Source: Terriglobia bacterium (GTDB taxonomy: Bacteria; Acidobacteriota; Terriglobia; Bryobacterales; Bryobacteraceae). From it: DNA of 36,077 nt. The position numbers were made by a program, and so were the translations under genes. Positions 24,235 through 31,298 of this stretch are shown here, one piece after another. The notes beneath the pieces were generated by a model that was not told where the DNA came from, ran no database searches, and worked only from the letters and a program-made list of their open reading frames with translations. Each line of letters starts with the position of its first letter. Positions within the stretch are counted from its first letter, which is position 1. Location of the stretch: positions 1 through 36,077 of the forward strand of contig PSRJ01000245.1 in assembly GCA_003175985.1 (NCBI GenBank). Reading direction: 5' to 3'.

Positions 24235-25015
24235 AGATTTCTCCATCCTTCGGGTTCAGCGCCAGTCCCGTGGGGTGCAGAATCTGGCTGAACGGCCCTT
24301 TGATGATCGCATGAGGTGGCACGTCTCCGCGATCCCGTATGTTCCACACGCCAATGAATCCCAGTTCCGGATTCAGCCAGGGGTCTTCAGGCGGCTTGGT
24401 ATAGCCATCTTTCAAAGTGACGCCGGAATAAAGGTTCGTGTGCAGGTGGTTGGAAGTCGCCAGGAAGATGCGGCTCTTGTACACTTGCAGTTCCCACGGC
24501 TCATCTCCAATACCGGTGTGTGGGCCTTTGATCTGCGCTACGGGTTCGACGTCGCCGTTGTCCGTGCGGTTAAACATCAGAATCTCTTCGGAATTGGCCA
24601 CCGCCAGCAGGTTTGATGCGCTGTCGACTCCCAACCCGACCACATGCCCCAGCCTCGTTTTTGGGCCGCTGATGTAGCGGACCGGAGAGACGTTGCCGCT
24701 CGCATTCCAGGGAAACACGGCGATAGTGCGGTTGCTCAGGCTGGCGACTAGAAGTTCGCGATGCTCGGGGTCGAAGCTCACGGCGTGCGGGACTACCAGG
24801 CGTGTGTTGGGCCCCTGGATCACACGAATCGGCGGCTCATTGCCGTTCGCCGCGCCCCGAAACACCAGCACCGCATCAGCCAGCGGATTCGGGGCGTAGA
24901 TTTCGTCGTGTTCCGCGTCGTAAGCGATCCCGTGCACCGTGCGCGAGAGTTTGGTGGCGGCGCCGGAAATCACGCGTTCGGGAGCCGCTGTTCCGTTCGC
25001 CATCCTGGCGAACAC
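24176..25015 (-). pseudogene. C-terminal part of an interrupted exported beta-propeller protein
   Basis: About 280 residues, in the same frame as the preceding ORF (25037-26275) and separated from it by one TGA plus seven codons. It contains about five further repeats of the same 45-50-residue propeller unit (GIAYDAEHDEIYAPNPL, VSFDPEHRELLVASL, LALNPKDGEIYVTDSI). The first possible start, GTG 25015, falls inside a repeat and has no ribosome site or signal peptide, so independent function in the envelope is unlikely. It is best read as the downstream half of one gene whose seventh repeat holds the stop. Confidence 0.75.
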
Positions 25016-25036
25016 CGCGATCCGCGGCTGCGCGAC

Positions 25037-25039
25037 TCA
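25037..25039 (-). other. In-frame TGA inside the propeller gene
   Basis: Reading on the minus strand, CCC AAT TGA GTC GCG CAG interrupts repeat 7 (DQILVPN-stop-VAQPRIAVFARMANG). Flanking sequence continues the repeat in the same frame without gain or loss of bases, so a single substitution or a readthrough codon explains it. Confidence 0.9.
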
Positions 25040-26275
25040 ATTGGGCACCAGGATCTGATCGCGCGTGCTGTCGTACGCCACGGTCTGCGGATTGCCGAAC
25101 CCGGGCGTGGGCGTTCCGGGAGGCGCCGTCCGGATGACGCGCTTGGGAGCCACATTGCCCTTATCGCTGCGCTCGAACACCAGGGCCGTGTGGTCCATGA
25201 AATTGGACACCCAAAGTTCGTTGTGCATGATGTCGATGGCCACGCCCATCGGCCGGTTGATTCCGGTCTTATCGCCGCGAATCACACGGATTGGCGCTGC
25301 ATCCCCACTGGCCGTTCGTGAAAACACCAGCACGGAGTTGTCGCCGTTGTTGGCGACCGCTAACTCGTTGTGATCGGCATCGACGCCCAAGCCCATGGGA
25401 AAGTCCAACTGGCTGCGGATGCCTTGAATCGAGCGGAGCGGTTTCTGATCGCCGTGTGCGTCACCGGAATAGAAGGTGATCGAAGGCGGAAGAACCGCGC
25501 CGCCCTCGGGATCGGCAGTTCCGGTCGGAGCACATCCGGCGCCGGTATCGCGCACCAGCCCGCGGAAATTTCCATGGTTCGCGACGGCGATCTCATTGTG
25601 AGCGTCGTCCCACACGATGCCGTGCGGATCGGCGAGGCCCGTATTCGGGCCGCGAATATTGCGTAGCGGAGGTGTCACACTTTGCGCATCGCGCTTATAG
25701 AACACGACGGCCTGCTGCAATTCTACGGTGATGGCAATCTGGTCATGCGAACGGCTCAACGCGATCCCCCAGGCCTGATGCGGGATCGAAAGAATACGCG
25801 CCGGCGAGGCGTTGCCCTGCGCATCGTAGCGCAGAACCACCATGGTGTCTTCGATATCGTTATTGACCGCCAGGATTTCTTTATGTTCCGAATCGGCATA
25901 GATCCCCGCCACGAACCCGATATTCGTCAGCGGTCCGAAGACCTGGCGCCGGGGCGGCGTAATCCGTGCCCCCGCACTCGCCGACCGGTCATAACTCACG
26001 ATGCTTTTCCGGTTGACATCGGTCATCGCCACAAGGTTGTTGACAGGATCGACTGCAATTCCGTTGAAAACCGGATAGGGATCGGTGACCTGGCGTAACG
26101 GAATGATGTCGCCGCCCATGGGCGTCACGTCGCTTTCCTGAGCATTCGCGACGCCGAACCAGTCCAGCGCGGACTCTTGACCGGATGTCCCCCTCCCGAA
26201 CTGGAACCAGGCCGGCACGCCCCCGGCCAGCAACAGCAGCCACAGAAGCCTTCGGTGTTTGAGGCGGGCGATCAT
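25037..26275 (-). CDS. N-terminal part of an exported beta-propeller (NHL/YVTN-like) protein
   Basis: Begins at ATG 26275 (MIARLKHRRLLWLLLLAG), giving a signal or anchor helix of about residues 9-25, then repeats of about 45-50 residues with the pattern G-x-A-x-D-x-x-N/H-x-E-x-x-V-x-N ... V-F ... G-x-x-x-P-x-R-x-I-x-G. About 6.5 repeats are read before the TGA at 25039-25037; twelve in total are visible if the frame is continued to 24176. Such proteins are exported binding or scaffolding propellers. The gene is divergent from ykgJ and has a promoter ending 11 bases before the ATG, with no ribosome site. Confidence 0.72.
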   Translation of the reverse strand: MIARLKHRRLLWLLLLAGGVPAWFQFGRGTSGQESALDWFGVANAQESDVTPMGGDIIPLRQVTDPYPVFNGIAVDPVNNLVAMTDVNRKSIVSYDRSASAGARITPPRRQVFGPLTNIGFVAGIYADSEHKEILAVNNDIEDTMVVLRYDAQGNASPARILSIPHQAWGIALSRSHDQIAITVELQQAVVFYKRDAQSVTPPLRNIRGPNTGLADPHGIVWDDAHNEIAVANHGNFRGLVRDTGAGCAPTGTADPEGGAVLPPSITFYSGDAHGDQKPLRSIQGIRSQLDFPMGLGVDADHNELAVANNGDNSVLVFSRTASGDAAPIRVIRGDKTGINRPMGVAIDIMHNELWVSNFMDHTALVFERSDKGNVAPKRVIRTAPPGTPTPGFGNPQTVAYDSTRDQILVPN

Positions 26276-26286
26276 TGGCTTCAGCC

Positions 26287-26314
26287 AATATACCTTATAG
26301 CCGCGGCACAGCAA
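26287..26314 (-). promoter_or_regulatory. Promoter of the propeller gene
   Basis: On the minus strand TTGCTG (26314-26309) and TATATT (26292-26287) are separated by 16 bases. The start site would be near 26280, giving a leader of about 5 bases before ATG 26275. It is divergent from the ykgJ promoter. Confidence 0.5.
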
Positions 26315-26322
26315 ACGGGATG

Positions 26323-26328
26323 CATAAT
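26323..26328 (+). promoter_or_regulatory. -10 element for a leaderless ykgJ-like mRNA
   Basis: CATAAT ends 5 bases before ATG 26334, which puts the expected start site on or next to the A of the start codon. No ribosome site is present. Confidence 0.5.
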
Positions 26329-26333
26329 AAGGC

Positions 26334-26750
26334 ATGGCGCAGGGGCTCCGTTTCGAGTGCCAGCCCGGGTGTACGGAGTGCTGTACCCAGCGGGGCTTCG
26401 TGTATTTGACCGAAGACGATCTTGTGCGCGCCGCAAGTTTCTTGGGCATGAGGCCCGAGGAATTCGAGCGCCGCTACGTCTATCGAACCCGCAACCTGCG
26501 GCGCCTGCGGACCCCGCGCGAAGGGCGTTGCCATTTCTTGCGCGAAGGCGGCTGCTCCATCCATCCCGCGAAGCCCACCCAATGCCGAATTTTTCCCTTC
26601 TGGCCCGAACTCGTGGAAAGCCGGCGGGAGTGGAACAAGACAGCGCGGTATTGTCCTGGAATGGGGAAAGGGTCCCTGGTTCAGATAGAACAGGCACAAC
26701 GGCAGGCCGCCGAAATGCGTGAAGCCTATCCGGCCCTCTATACGCGTTGA
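26334..26750 (+). CDS. YkgJ-family cysteine-cluster protein
   Basis: Protein of 138 residues with the family Cys pattern CxxxCxxCC near the N-terminus (CQPGCTECC, 9-17) and a second set CHFLREGGCSIHPAKPTQC (about 66-84), followed by RIFPFWPE. The eight or so cysteines probably bind zinc or an iron-sulphur cluster; a role in protein modification or metal handling is only suspected for the family. The next conserved Cys is in ARYCPGMG. The start is unambiguous because the -10 element lies just upstream. Confidence 0.85.
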   Translation: MAQGLRFECQPGCTECCTQRGFVYLTEDDLVRAASFLGMRPEEFERRYVYRTRNLRRLRTPREGRCHFLREGGCSIHPAKPTQCRIFPFWPELVESRREWNKTARYCPGMGKGSLVQIEQAQRQAAEMREAYPALYTR

Positions 26751-26896
26751 TATCGGACTGCTATCGCAAGGCTGCGGGTAACGCGCTCTCGCTGCTGCCG
26801 TCGCGTGTGTCTCCAACGTAATAGCGCCAGCGCTGCCAGGTCCACAATAGCGGCGAGAGCGAAAATCAGAGCATCGGCGCGACCCATACTGCTCAT
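26738..26896 (-). CDS. Candidate 52-residue single-span membrane protein
   Basis: An ORF on the minus strand starting MSSMGRADALIFALAAIVDL: a hydrophobic helix (about 8-25), then a strongly basic stretch (RWRHTRRQQRER) and a short helix. The charge pattern fits a membrane helix with an inside C-terminus. GGAG lies 9 bases before the ATG, and TATACT (26948-26943) could serve as its promoter. It overlaps the ykgJ 3' end by 13 bases. No family recognised. Support is compositional, so it remains a candidate. Confidence 0.42.
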   Translation of the reverse strand: MSSMGRADALIFALAAIVDLAALALLRWRHTRRQQRERVTRSLAIAVRYQRV

Positions 26897-26942
26897 CCCA
26901 TCACACTCCGGCCGGGGGCGCGCCGTTGAAAAGTACGGGAGA

Positions 26943-26948
26943 AGTATA
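26943..26948 (-). promoter_or_regulatory. Possible -10 for the small membrane ORF
   Basis: TATACT on the minus strand lies 46 bases before ATG 26896 and just after the bcp stop. The predicted leader is about 40 bases and includes GGAG. No -35 evident. Confidence 0.35.
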
Positions 26949-26953
26949 GGACC

Positions 26954-27409
26954 TTAGCCGAGATCCGCAAGGACCTGCGCGGCATGCCCTTTGGCTTTCA
27001 CACTGTTGTAGATCTTTTCGATCTTACCGTCGGGGCCGATCACGAAAGTGGTGCGGACGATGCCCATCACTTTCCTGCCATACATGTTTTTCTCCTGCCA
27101 GACCCCATAGGCCTGTGCGGCCGCCTTCTCTTCGTCGGCCAGCAGCGTAAACGGCAGGTCGTACTTCTGCTTGAATTTGGCTTGTGCCGCCGGTTTGTCG
27201 GGGGAGACGCCCACTACCGCCGCGCCCTTCTTCGCGAACGCCTTCAGGTCGTCGCGAAACTCGCAGGCCTCCACCGTACACCCCGGCGTATCGGCTTTCG
27301 GGTAGAAATAGAGCACCACCCGCTTACCCTTCATGTCAGCAAGCCGGAAACTCTCACCCGCATCAGTTTGCACACGAATGTCCGGCGCCTTGTCGCCCAC
27401 TTTCAGCAT
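26954..27409 (-). CDS. bcp: Thioredoxin-dependent thiol peroxidase Bcp (peroxiredoxin Q)
   Basis: Cytoplasmic peroxiredoxin of 151 residues that reduces peroxides using thioredoxin. The motif FYPKADTPGCTVEACEFRD shows peroxidatic Cys 44 and resolving Cys 49, the arrangement of atypical 2-Cys Bcp/PrxQ enzymes. Other conserved parts are VVGVSPDKP, LPFTLLADEE and RTTFVIGPDGKI. It starts 3 bases after gatB ends, with GGGGTGAGG overlapping the gatB stop, so the two are probably co-translated. Confidence 0.94.
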   Translation of the reverse strand: MLKVGDKAPDIRVQTDAGESFRLADMKGKRVVLYFYPKADTPGCTVEACEFRDDLKAFAKKGAAVVGVSPDKPAAQAKFKQKYDLPFTLLADEEKAAAQAYGVWQEKNMYGRKVMGIVRTTFVIGPDGKIEKIYNSVKAKGHAAQVLADLG

Positions 27410-27412
27410 TCC

Positions 27413-28873
27413 TCACCCCAATTTCTGTTTGAGAAGTTCGGTCACTGCAGCCACATCCGCTTGGCCGCGTGTAGCGCGCATAGCCTGACCTACCAGGTAA
27501 TTGATGACTGTACCCTTGCCGCCGCGGTATTGTTCCACCTGTTTCGGGTTCGCGGCGATCACCTCATCGACGATCTTTTCGAGCGCGCCCGTGTCGCTGA
27601 TCTGCTTCAATCCTTCCCGTTCGATGATGGCGGATGCCGGTTCTCCCGTCGCAAACATTTTCGGGAAAACTTCCTTGGCTAGCTTGCCGGGAAGTTTTAG
27701 CTTTATGAATTCGCCCAGATTCTCCGCGCTGATTGGGGACTCGCTAATATCTTTGCCCTTAAAGGAACCTGCCAGATCGCCCATGATCCAATTCGCAGTG
27801 GCTTTCGGGTCTCCCGAAATCCGGGCTGCCGTTTCGAAGTATTCGCTAATCGCGCGGCTCTGCGTGAGCCATTCGGCGTCGTAGTCGCGTAATTGGTATT
27901 CCACCGTCAAGCGCCCGCGCTTTTTGGCGGGCAATTCCGGCAGTGACGCCTGCACCTCCGCCAGCCATCGCTCGCTCACGCGCAGCGGTACCAGGTCCGG
28001 CTCGGGGAAGTAGCGGTAGTCGTGCGCGTGCTCCTTGCTGCGCATGCCGGCCGTTTCGCCTGTGTCGGGATTGTAGAGCCGCGTCTCCTGCTCTACCTTG
28101 CCGCCACTCTCCAGCACCGCTACCTGGCGCGCGATTTCGTAATCGAGTGCCTGTTTCAGGAACCGGAACGAATTCAGGTTCTTCACTTCCGCCTTCGTGC
28201 CGAACTTCTCGGCGCCTCGCAATCGGACAGAGACATTGGCATCGCAGCGAAGATGCCCCTTCTCCATATCGCAGGTGGAAACCTCGATAAATTGCAGAAC
28301 CTGTTTCACCTCGCTCACGTACGCGTAAGCTTCATCCGAGCTGCGAATATCGGGCTCGCTGACAATCTCGATCAGCGGCGTCCCCGAGCGGTTCAAATCC
28401 ACGTAGGAGTATCGGTCGGAGTCTTTGAAGCCTTCGTGGATACTTTTTCCGGCATCGTCTTCCATGTGGATACGAGTGATGCCAATGCGTTTGATTTCGT
28501 CCCCAACGCGAATCTCGACGTAGCCTTGCTCCGCGAGAGGTTCGTCGTATTGGGAAATCTGATAGCCCTTGGGCAGGTCCGGATAGAAGTAGTTTTTGCG
28601 GGCGAAACGCGAGTGCGGCCGTATGGAGCAGTTGAGGGCCAGCCCGGCTTTGATTGCCAGTTCCACGGCAGCGTGGTTCAGCACGGGGAGCGCGCCCGGC
28701 AGCCCCAGGCAAACGGGGCACACGTTAGTGTTGGGCGCGGCGCCAAAGCTGGTAGGGCAGCCGCAAAAGATCTTCGTAGCCGTAGCGAGTTGTACGTGCA
28801 CCTCCAACCCGATCACAGGCTCATAGCGAGCGATGAGTTCCGGCGGCACCAGACTCAGAGCGGACGAAGACAT
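27413..28873 (-). CDS. gatB: Aspartyl/glutamyl-tRNA amidotransferase subunit B
   Basis: GatB, 486 residues, the tRNA-binding kinase/transamidase subunit of GatCAB, which converts Glu-tRNAGln (and Asp-tRNAAsn) to the amidated form. Motifs: [13 protein letters not shown], the zinc-type Cys set [67 protein letters not shown] and [13 protein letters not shown]. The C-terminal tail (about 340-485) is the helical YqeY-like tRNA-binding part. gatA and gatC are not in the window. The ATG follows a perfect TATAAT by 11 bases without a ribosome site. Confidence 0.96.
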   Translation of the reverse strand: MSSSALSLVPPELIARYEPVIGLEVHVQLATATKIFCGCPTSFGAAPNTNVCPVCLGLPGALPVLNHAAVELAIKAGLALNCSIRPHSRFARKNYFYPDLPKGYQISQYDEPLAEQGYVEIRVGDEIKRIGITRIHMEDDAGKSIHEGFKDSDRYSYVDLNRSGTPLIEIVSEPDIRSSDEAYAYVSEVKQVLQFIEVSTCDMEKGHLRCDANVSVRLRGAEKFGTKAEVKNLNSFRFLKQALDYEIARQVAVLESGGKVEQETRLYNPDTGETAGMRSKEHAHDYRYFPEPDLVPLRVSERWLAEVQASLPELPAKKRGRLTVEYQLRDYDAEWLTQSRAISEYFETAARISGDPKATANWIMGDLAGSFKGKDISESPISAENLGEFIKLKLPGKLAKEVFPKMFATGEPASAIIEREGLKQISDTGALEKIVDEVIAANPKQVEQYRGGKGTVINYLVGQAMRATRGQADVAAVTELLKQKLG

Positions 28874-28884
28874 GGTGTTTCTTC

Positions 28885-28890
28885 ATTATA
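28885..28890 (-). promoter_or_regulatory. -10 element of the gatB-bcp unit
   Basis: TATAAT on the minus strand, a full consensus match, ends 11 bases before ATG 28873. The expected leader is about 5 bases. No -35 match at 16-18 bases. Confidence 0.6.
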
Positions 28891-28935
28891 GAGGGCTTCA
28901 GCTACCTCCTCCCTGCAAACGCGGGCCGCGTTAGG

Positions 28936-28941
28936 GATAAT
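28936..28941 (+). promoter_or_regulatory. Possible -10 of the ThDP enzyme/cytochrome c unit
   Basis: GATAAT lies 56 bases before ATG 28998 and would give a leader of about 50 bases carrying GGAGGAG. It is divergent from the gatB promoter. Confidence 0.4.
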
Positions 28942-28997
28942 GGACGGGTGCCATTCTTGCCTGAGGCCGGGAGCTTCAGAGGGGCCTGGAGGAGACG

Positions 28998-30941
28998 ATG
29001 AAAAAGAGGAAAACCACTTCCGCGGGCCGCCGCAATTTTCTGAAGGGAGCCGCCGCTGGTGCGGCCGCGCTGATGGGGTCTGCGGCCACGAGCCGAGCAC
29101 AGGAATCGGCTCCTGCCTCACGGCCGGTGGCCGCGCCTCCCACCGCGGCGCAGCGCGCGTCCGAAACCGGTCCGCCGTCGGCGATCTCGGTCGAAACGAC
29201 GGAGCATCCCGGTTCCGATTTCATGGTCGATGTACTCAAATCGCTGGGTATCGAATACTATGCGGCCAATCCCTCTTCCACTCTGAAGAGCCTCCACGAA
29301 TCGATCCTCAACTACGGTGGCAACCACGCGCCTGAGTTCATCACGTGTACGCACGAAGAGGCCTCGGTAGCCTTCGGAAACGGCTATTACAAAATTGCCG
29401 GCAAACCGATCGTGGCCGGACTTCATGGGACTGTCGGCTCCCAGCACGCGAGCATGGCGGTCTACAACGCTTACTGCGACCAGGCGCCCGTCATCGTCAT
29501 GATGGGCAATATTCTGGATGCCGGACAGCGCCGCAGTTATGTGGATTGGCTGCACAGTTCCCAGGATGTGGCGGCGATCCTGCGCGAATACACCAAGTGG
29601 GACGACTCCCCGGTCTCCTTATCGCATTTCGGAGAATCCGCCGTGCGTGCCTACAAGATGGCGATGACGCCGCCCCTTTTGCCCGTAGCTCTCGTTTGCG
29701 ACGAACCGCTCCAGGAACGGCCCATCCCGCACGAGTTTGACCGGCGCATTCCCAAGCTCTCCGCGATTGCGTACCCTACGGCAGATCCCAGCACCGTCAC
29801 ACAGGTTGCGCGCATGCTTGTCGCAGCCGAGAATCCGGTGTTCGTAACGTCCCGTGGTGCCCGCAGCGAGGCCGGGCTGAAATCTCTGGTGGAACTGGCC
29901 GAGCTGATTCAGGCGCCGGTCATCGACCAGCATTTTCGCCACAACTTTCCGACGCGCCATCCTCTGAATTACTCGTTCCGCACGCGAGAGGCGGTTACGG
30001 CCGCGGACGTAATCCTGGGGCTCGAGGTACAGGATTTTTGGGCGTCCCTCCATGCCTTCGGGCGCGAGCGCGATTCCAACCCCCGCGCGATTACCAAAGC
30101 CGGCGCCAAAGTGGTGAGCATCAGCGCGGCCGATTTGTTTACCAAGAGCGTCTACCAGAACTTCCAGCGATTCGAAGACCCCGATCTGGCAATCGCCGCC
30201 GATCCGGAAGCTACATTGCCCTTCCTGGTGGAGGCGGTCAAGCGGGAACTTTCAGCGGACCGCAAAAGGGCGATCGACGCTCGAGGCGCCAGGCATGCTG
30301 CCGCATTCCCAAAGGCCTTGGAGGAAGGGCGGCTGGCGGCCTCCTACGGATGGGACTCCAGCCCGATCAGCACTTCGCGATTATCCATGGAACTCTGGGC
30401 GCAGCTAAAGAACGAAGACGTGTCGCTGGTTAACGACACCATCTTCTTGCAGAACTGGCCGCTGCGGCTGTGGGATCTGAAGCATCATTACCAGTACATC
30501 GGCGGGCGTGGAGGCGAAGGTTTGGGCTATGGACCCCCGGCCGCCGCCGGGGCCGCCCTGGCGAACAAGAAATTCGGCCGCATCTCGGTCAACATTCAGG
30601 GCGATGGCGATTTCATGTACTGCCCCGGGGCGATGTGGACTGCCGCGCATCATAAAATCCCGCTGCTCACCGTTATGCACAATAACCGCTCCTATAACCA
30701 GGAAGTGATGCTGGTAGGCCGGATGGCCAGCGAGCACAACCGGCCAGTGGACCGCTGTACGATCGGAACGACCCTTACCGAACCGAATATCGATTACGCG
30801 AAAATGGCACAGGCTATGGGCGTCGAAGGCGAGGGCCCCATTTCGGATCCCAAGAATCTCGCGCCGGCGATCGCGCGCGGGATTGCCGCCGTCAAGCGTG
30901 GAGAGCCTTATCTCATCGATGTCGTAACGCAGGGACGTTGA
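28998..30941 (+). CDS. Tat-exported thiamine-diphosphate-dependent enzyme
   Basis: ThDP enzyme of 647 residues of the acetolactate synthase/pyruvate oxidase/decarboxylase superfamily, with a twin-arginine signal (GRRNFLKGAAAGAAALMG) and probable cleavage near SRAQ. The N-terminal pyrimidine domain holds the catalytic Glu 120 (THEEAS) and GLHGTVGSQHASMAVYNAY. A central Rossmann-like domain (about 260-420) follows. The C-terminal domain has the ThDP/Mg motif GDG (535-537) and NN (562-563) with 24 residues between. Export is unusual for this family. GGAGGAGACG precedes the ATG. The stop overlaps the next reading frame, which encodes a cytochrome c. Reaction and substrate are unknown. Confidence 0.88.
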   Translation: MKKRKTTSAGRRNFLKGAAAGAAALMGSAATSRAQESAPASRPVAAPPTAAQRASETGPPSAISVETTEHPGSDFMVDVLKSLGIEYYAANPSSTLKSLHESILNYGGNHAPEFITCTHEEASVAFGNGYYKIAGKPIVAGLHGTVGSQHASMAVYNAYCDQAPVIVMMGNILDAGQRRSYVDWLHSSQDVAAILREYTKWDDSPVSLSHFGESAVRAYKMAMTPPLLPVALVCDEPLQERPIPHEFDRRIPKLSAIAYPTADPSTVTQVARMLVAAENPVFVTSRGARSEAGLKSLVELAELIQAPVIDQHFRHNFPTRHPLNYSFRTREAVTAADVILGLEVQDFWASLHAFGRERDSNPRAITKAGAKVVSISAADLFTKSVYQNFQRFEDPDLAIAADPEATLPFLVEAVKRELSADRKRAIDARGARHAAAFPKALEEGRLAASYGWDSSPISTSRLSMELWAQLKNEDVSLVNDTIFLQNWPLRLWDLKHHYQYIGGRGGEGLGYGPPAAAGAALANKKFGRISVNIQGDGDFMYCPGAMWTAAHHKIPLLTVMHNNRSYNQEVMLVGRMASEHNRPVDRCTIGTTLTEPNIDYAKMAQAMGVEGEGPISDPKNLAPAIARGIAAVKRGEPYLIDVVTQGR

Positions 30942-30952
30942 TGGAGGCCCAT

Positions 30953-31291
30953 GTGAGAATCGCGTTGAGGTGCAGTTGGTTGTTGCTGGCTTGGATTGCG
31001 ATGGCTGTCGCACAGACCCCGGCTGGCAATGCCGAAAACGGCAAAAAGGTCTTCCTGAAGCAGGGCTGCGCGCGATGCCATGGCACCGATGGACAGGGCG
31101 GCGCGGGAGCCCGGCTTGCTCCGAACCCGCCTTCCACCGCCGCCTTGATCAAGTACGTTCGCAAGCCCACCGGCACGATGCCTCCTTATCTCAGCCAGGT
31201 CACCGACGCCGAGCTTGCCGATGTGCGCGCCTATCTGGCCAGCATTCCTCCACCGCCCGCCGTCAGGGACATTCCGATACTGAACCAGTAG
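30953..31291 (+). CDS. Exported monohaem cytochrome c
   Basis: Small c-type cytochrome of 112 residues. A signal peptide (LLLAWIAMAVAQ) is followed by the haem site CARCH (39-43), and a plausible Met ligand in TGTMPPYLS. The ADVRAYLASI helix is typical of class I cytochrome c. GTG 30953 is preferred (GGAGG 5 bases upstream) over ATG 30941, which overlaps the ThDP gene stop as TGATG. It immediately follows the exported ThDP enzyme, so it is a candidate electron acceptor. ppk1 starts 7 bases after its stop. Confidence 0.9.
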   Translation: MRIALRCSWLLLAWIAMAVAQTPAGNAENGKKVFLKQGCARCHGTDGQGGAGARLAPNPPSTAALIKYVRKPTGTMPPYLSQVTDAELADVRAYLASIPPPPAVRDIPILNQ

Positions 31292-31298
31292 CCGCCGG

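Noticed and set aside
26905..26930. GC-rich stretch with GGCGCGCC considered as a terminator for bcp
   Set aside because: Only a short palindrome with no adequate stem or T tract in either direction.
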